NCBI RefSeq assembly: GCF_034140825.1 | Contig: NC_089037.1 | Coordinates: forward strand, 12,846,001-12,910,000 | Reading direction: 5' to 3' | DNA: 64,000 nt | Source of the DNA: Oryza sativa Japonica Group | Taxonomy: Eukaryota > Streptophyta > Magnoliopsida > Poales > Poaceae | Shown here: in pieces, positions 1 to 11,524 of the stretch | Numbering within the stretch: the first letter of the stretch is position 1 | Layout: every line of letters begins with the position of its first letter | Made by a program: the position numbers and the translations under genes | The notes under the pieces: generated by a model | Seen by the model: the letters and a program-made list of their open reading frames with translations, nothing else | The model's database searches: none | Told to the model about the DNA's origin: nothing

Positions 1-2207
1 TCTTGGGGATGATAATGAGATACCAACATCTGGAGTCTTTTCGTTGCCTTTCATGGTGCGCTTTTGTTGCCATTCTCTTCGTGCATTTGTTTAGTAAAAT
101 TATTTGCTAACATTGCTGAAATCACTGCATTTTTAATTGATACTGACATTAGCTGCTTGTCTACAGGAGCGCGCTATGAAGAAGCATGAGGAAGCAACTT
201 ATGAGGAAGCACGGCTAGCTCTAGAAGAGTGTGATGAATCATTGAGGAAATTGGAGGATGGTAACACTGAAGAGAATGGAGATTCAGTGAAGGTTACTGG
301 TAAAAGAACTTTTGGACCTGCCGAAGATACAAACAAAGTGACAAATAAGAAGCAAAAATTAGATGACGGCGACAAGAACAGTGATAGCGAATATGAGTCT
401 GACTCTGCTCAACATCTGGATGACAATGAAGTACATAAGATAGATGATGTGCAAATTGGGACTGCACTCCTGGATGATGATGAACCACAGGATGATCTGT
501 TCAAAGTAAGAATTCTAAGCAACTTGTTATTGTATCATATAATTTTTGCAGAACCTGAATGCGATCTACTTTCTGTAGAGCTTCGATGATATTATAAAAA
601 ATCCTGGCCGCAAAACAACTGTTGAAGTTGGAATGTTAGCTGATAATTCATGGAAGAAGGTAACTCGTGCTGGCAGTTCTTTGATTAGTTGCTATATTTT
701 ATTTTTCATCTGTTTAATCTCTCGTTCTCCATCAGTTCAAGAGTAGCAAAGGAAATGATGGGAGCAATACCAATGGTGATATAGATAAATCCACAGTGAA
801 GGTTTCTTATATGGCAGACCAAAAGCTTAAGGTCTGCTCTAACTGGTTTGTATTCTTATTTGTACATTCAGTCTATAAATCTTACTCATTTATCTTTTTT
901 TTCTGTTTTTCTTCTTGTAGCAATTGGATCACAATTCTGATTCAGATTCGGAGGATGAGATGGTTGAGGGTTTATTGACCATCTCCGATGCAAAGGAAAA
1001 TTATAAAATTCCGTCGCAAGCTGATCTTATACGCCAGGCTTTTGCTGGTGATGATGTTGAGGCTGAATTTGAGAAGGACAAACTGGATGTTTTAAATGAA
1101 GAGAATCCTGAACCTGAAAAACCTGCTCTTGTTCCTGGTTGGGGACAGTGGACTGACATTCAACAGAAAAAAGGACTTCCTTCTTGGATGGTGAAAGAAC
1201 ATGAAAATGCGAAAAGGAAGAGGGAAGAAGCCTTGAAGAGGAGGAAGGATGCTAAGCTCAAGCATGTTATCATTTCTGAACATGTTGACAAGAAGGTAAA
1301 GTGTTTGAATTATTATAGAGCTGCAGTAAACAACACCGTTTTCCTGTTCAATTCTGTAGCAATTTAGCAAACTTCTCTCTGGTGTGATGTTCCATTGTGC
1401 TGCACGCCTGTTTTACTGATGTCACTTGCACTATTAATGTGAGCAGTAAATCTGACCACCCCCTCTCTTTGCAGGCTGAAAAGCTTTTAGTGAGGAATCT
1501 GCCTTTTCCTTACACTTCAAAGGATGTATATGAGCAGAGTATCCGTATGCCTATTGGACCTGATTTCAATCCAGCGATATCAGTTGCTGCTCTCAATCGA
1601 CCTGCGGTGAGTACCGTATAACTAGCTGATGCATTGAACTTGTAGTTGAAATCAAATTGGTGATTCATCAAAAAAAAAACCTAGATTTGAAGTTATTATT
1701 CTTGCTTTGCGACTTTGCGTTGGCCAGTTGGACCATTCTATAAATTTGACAGCGAGTACAGTGAGATTCCATTTTATGTATGTCATACTGCAGCTCATTT
1801 AGGTGTTTTTTTACTTGTCAGACACTTGAACATTATGAATAGCAATGATAAATGCTGGTAAAACTTTTACTTCGGGATCTTAAACATTATATCTTACAAA
1901 AAAAACCTGCTGGACATCTCCTGCCCTCCAGGCCTGATTATTTAGTCAAACGGTGGCTTTAGTCGTCGTAAACCTATACAATGCCCCTCGATCTATATAT
2001 ATACTTCTTCTTACTGCTATATATTACATCTTTCAGATTGTTAAGAAGCCTGGAGTTGTTATCAAGCCAATACAATATGAAGAGGTTGATCCCCATGAGA
2101 AGCCTGATGAACCGAAAAGGGTCATCCAGAGAGCTGTTCCAAACCCCAAAGCAAAGAGAACCTCTGCGAAGCAAGCAAAGGCGATAGCTTCAAATAAGAG
2201 GAAGTGA
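1..2207 (+). CDS. UTP14: UTP14, U3 snoRNP-associated protein 14 (3' part of gene)
   Basis: Utp14 is a nucleolar component of the SSU processome needed for 18S rRNA maturation, where it binds and stimulates the helicase Dhr1. Seven coding segments are visible: 1-55 (entering from outside), 167-505, 579-659, 736-831, 921-1295, 1475-1606 and 2037-2207. All join in phase and give the last 415 residues. The middle is acidic and serine-rich. The conserved C-terminal half is clear: VPGWGQW near 1130, a Lys/Arg-rich helix (HENAKRKREEALKRRKDAK), LLVRNLPFPYTSKDVYEQS, then the basic tail ending NKRK. The N-terminus and promoter lie outside the window. Family assignment is by recognised motifs and is firm. 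A tempting earlier acceptor at 551/552 leads straight into a stop, so 578/579 was chosen. Confidence 0.93.
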
Positions 2208-3857
2208 TGGGACCTGGCAATACTTCCAACGTATAATCGTTCATTAGTTTGATGATGTAAAAGGTGAGAACATAGCACCTAAAAGAAGAGGGAGGAGACA
2301 CAAACATAACCGAGCTGATTTTCGTCGCGGCGAGTTTGAAACAAACACCTGGAAGTGTATAGGTATTCTCATCAAAATGAGAGGTTTGTATGGCTCATGG
2401 AAAGTATGCGATTTGTGGCGCGTGGAAAGTATGTATGTTGCTGTAGTGCAGCAGTGAAATTTTGCTACACGGAGAGTCACTCTAACTCTAATTTGTTCTG
2501 TTTTGGCGCAGATATGAAGTAGAGTACTCTGTACTCATAAATTTTGTAACTCCCGGCAAGTGTTGTCCGGGCTGCATTTTTCTGCTCCTAGGAAAGCAAC
2601 TATCGCGTCTCTGAATTGAAATGATGGCATGATGTCCGACCAAGTGCTAATTAGGGATGAACCTTACATGAAAAAAAATGTTTCCAGTTTTCTTTTAGTA
2701 AGAGAAATGTTTCCAAATTGTATTGGAAGATTTGGCACGAGTGTTGAATTGGAAACGAAGCATTTTACTCGGTATTAATAGGAAAAATAAAAATGAAAGA
2801 AGACGACGCTCGGAAACAACAAAAAAAAAATGAAAGAAGACGACGCTCGGAAACAACAAAAAAAAAATGAAAGAAAACGACGCTCAGAAACCACCGTGAA
2901 TAAAGGAGAAATAGTATCATTTGGACAATGATTCATTGTAAATAAGAATGATTAAGTATGTCCATGATATGATGATACATCACCGTTTATTACCTCGGAG
3001 TAGGGGACAAAATCTCTGCGCAGGGACGCAGGGTAGTGAAAGGAAATGGTTGATTATATATGTCATTGAGATTTTTTCATATTGCTGAATTTGCAGTGAT
3101 GCGCTTTTAATTCCGCTTAAATTATGCTTCCATTTTACAATCCTTCTGTCCATAAAAGCAATATACTTAAAATGATAACTAAATTACACTCTGTGATGTA
3201 GAGTATAAGCATAAGGAACTTGGTTGCATTCATGTTCTGAAAAGAACATGATAATTCACAGTAGCATGTCAGATTGAAGTTTCAACCAATGAAACAAAAA
3301 TATTCATGTCATGACGTCATCTGCCATCTCCCTCCTCTTCCCAAAAATATTTTTTTTAAAAAAAAACACTGGATTCAAAATCCTACTACCACAAAACCAC
3401 AAAATCAAGGGCCACCATCGTTTGGCCAAATACAAATAATATGTCATATGACGTATTAGCAAAATAATAATAATTTATAGGTAAAACATATATGTATATA
3501 TGTTTCTAGCAACTTAAACGTCAATGCTAAACAAAACTTCAAAATCAAGATTTAAAATTTAAATTTTCGCATTGTTTGATAATGAAGAGGAAACGATAGG
3601 GCTCCAGGTGATTTTTGTGAAGTACAATACTATTTGGAGAAAAAATATATATATATTTTACAAACCACAAATCACCAAAATGGTTGGTGACAATTGACAA
3701 AAACAGGAGAAATCTCTACTGAATGGTAGGTGGTCCAAAAATTTTCCAATTTTCCACCACCTTCCCCTCTCTCTCCACCCCACCCACTCCCCTCCCCCTC
3801 TCACACTCCTCATCCCCAACCAAATCTCATCACCATCACTCCCACCAACCGCCACCC
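2208..3857. other. UTP14 3' UTR and UTP14-PHR2 intergenic
   Basis: This holds the UTP14 3' UTR, a 37-bp tandem repeat (listed separately), an AT-rich stretch at about 3440-3605 that resembles sequence at 14530-14732 (shared AAACGATAGGG end, probably fragments of one MITE family), and the CT/CA-rich 5' leader of PHR2. No other gene is supported. Confidence 0.6.
2793..2892. repeat. 37-bp tandem repeat, nearly three copies
   Basis: Copies begin at 2793, 2830 and 2867. Each carries GAAGACGACGCTCGGAAAC followed by an A-run. The first two are essentially identical; the third is partial with a few changes. It sits downstream of UTP14. Confidence 0.9.
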
Positions 3858-6849
3858 ATGGCCGCCGCCGCCTCCGACTCCGACTCCCCCGCCGCCGCCG
3901 CCGCTCGCCACCACGACGACCCCACCCTCCCCGCATTCGCCTCCTTCTCGCTCTCCCTCTCCCTCCGCACCCCCGCCTCCCCCTCCCCGGCGGCGCTCGC
4001 CTCCGTCCCTTCCACCATCCACCTCCCCACCCAAATCTCCACGCTCGCCGTCTGCCTCCACCCCTCCGCCTCCGCCTCCGCGTCACCCTCCTCCCGCCGC
4101 CGCCTCAACGCCGCCGCCGCCGCGTCGTCGCTCCTCGCCCCGCTCCCGGCCTCCACGCCGGGCCTCTCCCGCTCCTTCCCTTCGGGCGCGCCCGCGGCGG
4201 CCGGGCGGCGCCGCACGCTCGTGTGGTTCCGCGCCGACCTCCGCCTCCACGACCACGAGCCCCTCCACGCCGCCGTCGGGGCGTCGTCGTCGCTGCTCCC
4301 GGTCTTCGTCTTCGACCCGCGCGACTTCGGCAAGTCCCCCTCGGGCTTCGACCGCACGGGGCCCTACCGCGCAGGCTTCCTGCTGGACTCCGTCGCCGAC
4401 CTGCGCCGGGGCCTCCGCGCGCGCGGCGGCGACCTGGTGGTGCGCGTGGGGAGGCCCGAGGTGGTGATCCCCGAGCTCGCGCGCGCCGCCGGTGCGGAGG
4501 CCGTGTTCGCGCACGGCGAGGTGTCGCGCGACGAGTGCCGCGCCGAGGAGAAGGTGAGCAAGGCCGTTGAGAAGGAGGGAATCGAGGTCAAGTACTTCTG
4601 GGGCAGCACGCTGTACCACCTGGATGACCTGCCCTTCCGCCTCGAGGACATGCCGTCCAACTACGGTGGATTCAGGGAGGCTGTGAAGGGGTTGGATGTC
4701 AGGAAGGTTCTCGACGCGCCGGAGGAGGTCAAGTGTGTTCCCATGAAGAATGTGCTTGAGCCCGGTGAGATCCCCACGCTTGCCGAGCTCGGCCTCACCG
4801 CGCCACCGGCCATGGCACATGTGAGTCTCTCAAGGGATATAATTTTTCTACTCGTTCTAGTGTTTAATATTTCAGTGATTAGCCAAATTTAGCAAGCTGT
4901 TAGTACTCCATGACATTTAACTCAGCACTTACTCTTTCAGCAAATTTTACAAGTTGAAGCAAATGAGAGTAGCCAAATATAGATAGTCCATTGTTTTGAT
5001 GGATACCATTCTTAACCCCGTTTGGTTTATGCTAGGTTGTGAATTCTCGTGAATATAGGTGTTAATTTGGTTTAACTTCACGCTAGGTAGGTATTATACC
5101 TCTATTCGTGAATATAGAGTGTGATTACAGCAGTGCTTGTGCTGATTGGCTTACCTACACACTCACTTCTTTGTGCATTTGTGAAATGATATGATATGAG
5201 CAGTAGGGTACAAAACGGATATGGAAACCTTTAATTCGTAGTAGCGTAATAGTTAAAAATAAACCGCCCGATTGTACTAAACGACAATATGTAGTCAGCA
5301 AATATGTAGTGTCGACTTGTTCTGCAATCCGAATGTCCGATTGGTTATTATTATCAATATGCGCTAGATGGTTTTGTCTCACCTTCTTGGCATGTCTAAA
5401 CATTTTGGAACATTTGAAACTAGTCACATAATCCAATTACTTACGCCTTGTCCATGTGATGTCAAACTGAGTTATGGACATCTTAAACCTGTAACTTAGC
5501 CCCTTGTGAGTTGTTTGCATGGGATCTTGACAGTGACATGTGGCTGATTTTTTAAAAAAGTTTTGTAGATGTGGACTACTATATCAAATGATTGGATCAT
5601 TTAATTTGAATAATCAGATGCTTTAAGTTGATTTTCTAATTTCTACATATTAGACCTTTGTATGGTGTATTCTTAATCAGCAGGATTATATTTTTTGGGC
5701 CTTGTTTTAGCATATCACTTTTACAAAAGTCTACAAACCTTAAAGAAGAGTGGGGGTTGGAATGCAGAAAAGTCTGTATTAGTATTAAAAATAGATGATC
5801 ATATACTTGAAAATTATATGGGAGAGAATCTTTTGTTTCATTTACTATTTTTTAGGCTAGTCAATATCTGCATCTACCTAATACGAACTACTTTGATCTA
5901 AGATTCATGACCTGTCAAAGAAAATCATCAAGACACATTATTTTTCTCATTTTCATTAATGGCATGTGGATTGATTTCGTAACTTTCTATTCCCTTTTGA
6001 TACAGCATTGTGTTCCATTATACACTATCTAATGTATTATGCATGCTAACTTAGAAAAGCAATCTGTTAATTTAGGGCTCAAAAGCTGCTGTTGGTTCTA
6101 CTCTCATTGGTGGTGAAGCTGAAGCTCTGGAGAGGTTGAAGAAGTTTGCTTCAGAATGTTGTATGCAGCCAAACAAAGGGGACAAGGACAGCACTCGAGA
6201 TAGCATATATGGTGCTAATTTCTCCTGCAAAATTTCACCATGGCTTGCTACAGGTTGCCTCTCACCGCGCTTCATGTATGAGGAGTTGAAGAAGCATGCT
6301 TCAAGGTACAGGATATTTCTGAACAGCATAGGGAGGGAAGACAATATACTACAATACATGACTGCGTTACTCTTTCCGCTTTTGTACGTAATTGGCAATT
6401 TCTCCCTCATTACAGAGCAATTCCATCGGGATCAACACCCAAGAATGGTGATGGCACATCTGATGCTGGTACAAATTGGTTAATGTTCGAATTGCTATGG
6501 AGAGATTTCTTCAGGTATGTATTGCTTATGAGATTCCCATAGTCCCATGTAATCCAATGAATTGTGTCTTGTATAATATGAAGTTCTGTTCCTTTTACCA
6601 AGTAGAAAAATCTGAAATACAGTACACAATTCATAGAATTTATGTTTGCCCTGTAAAATTTTACTGAATGGACTATCAAGATTCTAGGCATTATAACCAC
6701 TGCATTATATGAAGGAAATAATAACTGCTGAATTCTAACTAACGAATGTAAATATCTTTAGGTTCATCACAAAGAAGTACAGTTCTGCACAGAAGACCTC
6801 TGAAGTTGCTCCTGCCACTGGTTGCACCCCTACCCCAGCGCTTGCATAA
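3858..6849 (+). CDS. PHR2: PHR2-type photolyase/blue-light receptor-like protein
   Basis: Plant PHR2 proteins belong to the cryptochrome/photolyase superfamily and are close to the DASH group; their function is not settled. Four exons (3858-4820, 6076-6305, 6416-6514, 6762-6849) give 459 residues. The first 115 or so residues are Ala/Ser/Pro-rich and look like a plastid transit region. The N-terminal alpha/beta photolyase domain starts at TLVWFRADLRLHDHEPLH (about residue 120) and runs through KYFWGSTLYHLDDLPF. The later exons give YGANFSCKISPWLATG and NWLMFELLWRDFFRFITKKYS, after which the protein ends within about 25 residues. The start at 3858 is preferred because it opens with MAAAAS in good context; an in-frame ATG at 3723 lies in the CT-rich leader. 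Arabidopsis PHR2, from memory, ends at the same place, so the short C-terminus is a family trait. The best alternative call would be full DASH cryptochrome, which the short end argues against. Confidence 0.9.
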
Positions 6850-7789
6850 ACTAGATAGTCAATCTGAGAGGCGTCTGCCATTTTCCCCCCACCTTCTGTT
6901 TTGGCCAAATTATGCAGATATCTGATGGTGTGTTTTTTCCGCAATAAATGTAACTAGTGAAGATGTCCTGAGTAAGCTGTTCCTGCATTTTGGACTAATT
7001 TGATCTCAGAAGAGATCCTTTTGTATCTGTCGACATTCCTGCAAAGACAATTCAAGGGCACTGTGACCCAATCAAGTGCTTGGTTCAGTTTTGTTCATGA
7101 GTGTCGATATTCTCTGCCATCATTTTAGTTGTAACATTGCATTGAGGAGACGAGGCACTGATGTTACCACAATTCAATCAGCTTTCTGTTGAGCTGAGTA
7201 ACTGTCACGTCTAGCTTCATTGATGAACGGCTGTCGTGCGTTCAAATTATTGACAAGCTTCCATCACTCGCGTACCCGCATGAACCCTATCGAAGGCATG
7301 CTAATGGCAATGCCCCCGTTTTTGGCTATTTTTAAATGCTGTTTTTTCACAATTCTTTATACGTCGTATTAATGCACATACTGAGTAGTTTAAATAATAA
7401 ATATGATCAATTACCAGCCGATCGAGCATCGTTTCCAAAGAGATACTATGCAACAAGGCTAATGTCCGACTCAACATAACACAATAATGAATCGGATTTA
7501 TTCCGAGTGATATTGGCCATAGTAAAAGCTGATGTGCTCGATTCAGTATCAGCTGATGAACCAACAGCACTAACAGCTCCATCAGGTTCCAGTTAAAACT
7601 TTAAAAATGCACACTGCTCAACTGCAAAGGTGAGAACCAATAATTCTTCAACTTGCTTACCTAAGCATAGGTTTTAAGCACACAGGGAAACATTGATAAA
7701 TGAAACATCAAAATTCTTCTCTTCAGTGACTACAGCATAGTGTTCCAGCAAGTTCAAAAGTTCACAAGACATAGAAAAAGGCAGTGCAT
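6850..7789. other. Convergent 3' flanks of PHR2 and RPL22
   Basis: PHR2 (plus) and RPL22 (minus) converge here. The interval holds their 3' UTRs. I see no other gene or clear repeat. Confidence 0.6.
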
Positions 7790-8964
<1,175 letters not shown>

Positions 8965-9040
8965 CTCCCCTCGAGCTTCGCTTGCTTCGCTTCCCTCTTC
9001 CGCTGCGGCTGCTGCGTCCGGGTTGAGGCGGTGGAGGCGA

Positions 9041-9218
9041 TAGGGTTTTGAGGGAGGCGAAGGCGAGGTGGGTATAAATATTATTAGGGTTGGGTTGATC
9101 CGACGGTCGAGACTGCTCGATGGCTGTAGATTTGCATTTGTTTTTTTTTGCTCTCGTTGGGCCGTGGACATGTGATGCATCTCTGGTTTTGTACTGTAAT
9201 GGGCCGAGTTATTGGGCC
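9041..9218 (-). promoter_or_regulatory. RPL22 promoter: telo-boxes and site II motifs
   Basis: Upstream of the RPL22 start lie two telo-box-like motifs (AAAACCCTA at 9049-9041 and AACCCTAA at 9092-9085, minus strand), a TATTTATA box at about 9080-9073, and three TGGGCC site II elements (9158-9163, 9200-9205, 9213-9218). This combination is well known in plant ribosomal-protein and translation-factor promoters (TCP factors on site II, telo-box binding proteins). Function is inferred from motif identity only. Confidence 0.65.
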
Positions 9219-9921
9219 TCCTGTGTGGACTTGGGTCCTCTCTCTTTTTTTCCTTTTCCCGATAAAAGATGGAGATTTTAGCTATAGCTCGGTTTCTGTT
9301 AGAACGCTTTTCGAAACATTTCGTGTCAAGACATTCTTATATAGAATTGCTTTAAAATATGTGATGTTTTTTTAGTTTGAAATATTTAAAACTTAATTAA
9401 CCACGCGCTCGTACTTAATGTTCATCTTACTCAAACGGCGCATAATACACTAAAATTTTATCAGATCTCCAAAAAATTTTCATTCAGTCCACGTGGACAG
9501 TTCTCATGATACTGCAGCCACGTTTGGGGAGATTTTACTAATATCTCTCCAAACAAGTTTTACTTTTTCGAGGGAAAAACGCTCTAGATACTCGCAGTTT
9601 TAATACACATGATTCAGAAAATGAAACAATAGTCACCCTGGCTTCTACAAATTCTTGAGATTAAGGCAAGCTTAGTGTTTGTGTTAATTACCGACGCTAG
9701 TTAGGTGACAGGGTGCTGACTAACTTCTAGCTCACCGGGGTGGTAAGATTGAAGGAGACGAGGAGGGAAAAGGGATGAGTTGAGATTGGAAGTTTATAAT
9801 AGATAGAAGAGAGAGAACCGTGGAAAAATGTCAAGAGGGGGAGGAAGTACTCGTTCAGAAGCGGAAACTGAGTCATCAGTCATCACCAGTTGTTTGTTTT
9901 CAATTGCGCGCACATCTCTTA
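9219..9921. other. Intergenic, no gene seen
   Basis: AT-rich upstream flank of RPL22. No supported gene or well-defined repeat. Confidence 0.5.
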
Positions 9922-10165
9922 GAGCAAGTTTAATAGTATAACCAACTACTAGCTCCAATTCATCTATAGATATTCTAATAGCTCATTCATACAATAGTTA
10001 CATACTACACAATTAATATCTGGTCCCATCTGTCATACACACACTGCGTTTTGGAGTCTGTGCTACAGCTAGCTATAAATTTGTAGCCCGCTGCTATTCT
10101 CTCTCCTTATTTATCTCCTTAAAATATATTTGCAGCTTGCTTATAGCCTGTTACTGTACCTGCCC
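9922..10165. mobile_element. Tourist-like MITE
   Basis: A 244-bp element. The left end GAGCAAGTTTAATAGTATA and the reverse complement of the right end GGGCAGGTACAGTAACAGG form imperfect inverted repeats. It is flanked by TTA on the left and TAA on the right, fitting the 3-bp target preference of PIF/Harbinger elements. A second, split copy lies at 58466-59395. Confidence 0.65.
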
Positions 10166-10379
10166 TAAACCTATTATACCCTCTTTATGCTTGAGAATGA
10201 CGACAAGGCCCATGATTGGGGTTCTAGTAAAACTCCAATCCTAGCATCTCCCTTGATAGGCTGTCTATATTTTACTGTGCCCCTTGTTTTTACAACTATT
10301 GGATCTCCTAGGTTTAACTTCCATCACTGCCATGTAAGGATGATCTGGTTAAAAGCAGCAGCGGCACAGCGAGGCCTAA

Positions 10380-11305
10380 GGCCATTCACAGTGGGTTTAT
10401 GTGGCATTCAACCTCAACCTAAAAAACCGAATATTCCTTGCCACATCATCCAACCGGGCGGCTTCCTCAGCTCCACATAGCTAACTTTGGCTACGCGTTC
10501 TTTGTCTTAGCGGGACCCACACTCATGCTAGAGGAGAGAGGAGAGAGGGGCGAAGCAGCCGACGGGGAGAGAGGAGCGGCGGCGTCGACTCGGGGATCGC
10601 CGTTGCTTCGAGGAAGGAGCTCGACGGCACTAGGCCACCCGCTCCCCTGCTCCTGCGCCACCGACGCCAGCGCTGGTTCAGGAGAGGAGAGGAGGGGTCG
10701 ACGACGGGGAGAGGAGGGCGCCACCGCGGAGCTCGTTGCAGCCCCTGCCTGTGTGACGGCCTCCGCTTGATGCCGGCCGCGCCGCCAGAGCTCGCCGGCC
10801 ACGCCGCCCCCCGATCCGTGACGACCTCCACTCGCTGCCAGCTGCGCCACCGCCGAAAGAGGAGGAGGGGAGGGGAGGGCCGACGGGGAGAGAGGAGCAG
10901 CTGCGCCGCCCCCCGATCTACGCCGGTCGGGCCTCGTCGGCCGCGCCGCCCCTTAATCTGCTCGTCGGAGAGGGGGGAGATGAGGTTGAGGCCGGCGAGA
11001 GGGGAGAGGCGGTGATGGTTGTGAGGTCGCTAGCCGCTGCTCAACCTGGTGCCGGTCGCCGCTGCTCAGCCCGTTGCTGCTGCCGCTCGGCCCGGTCACC
11101 GCTCCCTGCAGCGTTTGCTTTGCGATGGCCCGGTGGGGAAAGGAGTAGAAGAGAGAGAGAGTGGGTGGGGAGATGAAAAGTGAAAAGTTAGTATCGGTGG
11201 GACCCACACTACAAGTAACTGCACTGTGGAGCATATAGTTTATACCGTTCTTGTCTACATGGTATGCGAAGAACGCTAAAATTTAGTGACGCACTCTGAA
11301 TGGCC
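10380..11305. mobile_element. PIF/Harbinger-like non-autonomous element, 926 bp
   Basis: The left terminus GGCCATTCACAGTGGG and right terminus (reverse complement GGCCATTCAGAGTGCG) are inverted repeats closely resembling mPing-type ends (GGCCAGTCACAATGG). Flanking triplets are TAA (10377-10379) and TCA (11306-11308), an imperfect TWA duplication. The interior, about 10540-11150, is strongly GC-rich and low-complexity with repeated GGGGAGAGAGGAGC stretches. No transposase is seen. Open frames inside are compositional and were not called as genes. Confidence 0.7.
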
Positions 11306-11339
11306 TCACACGAACAAAGACCAAGCTCATATAAACAGC

Positions 11340-11440
11340 AACGAACATGGGCCAGAATCTGGCCCGAAACGTTGAATCCTTCAGCGACTGAGCCCGTAAG
11401 CCAGCCCATTAATCACCATCCCCAAAACCCTAACCCTCCA
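11340..11440 (+). promoter_or_regulatory. PPAN promoter: site II motifs and telo-box
   Basis: TGGGCC at 11348-11353, AGCCCA (site II on the other strand) at 11403-11408 and a telo-box AAACCCTAA at 11425-11433, about 90 bp before the PPAN start codon. The same motif pairing occurs at RPL22 and suggests co-regulation with ribosome production. This is inference from motifs. Confidence 0.65.
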
Positions 11441-11524
11441 ACCAGAATTCTCCAGAGCTTCGCTCAGCTCCTCTCCCCTTCTCCCTCTCCCTCTCCAGGC
11501 GCTGCTGCTCCGCGAACCCTAGCC

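Noticed and set aside
3730-4467. Pro/Ser-rich frame overlapping PHR2 exon 1
   Set aside because: It is an out-of-frame shadow of the PHR2 exon; the photolyase motifs are in the other frame.
10438-11015. Possible small genes in the GC-rich stretch between RPL22 and PPAN
   Set aside because: The whole stretch lies within mPing-like inverted ends and the frames are low-complexity Arg/Pro/Ala without domains.
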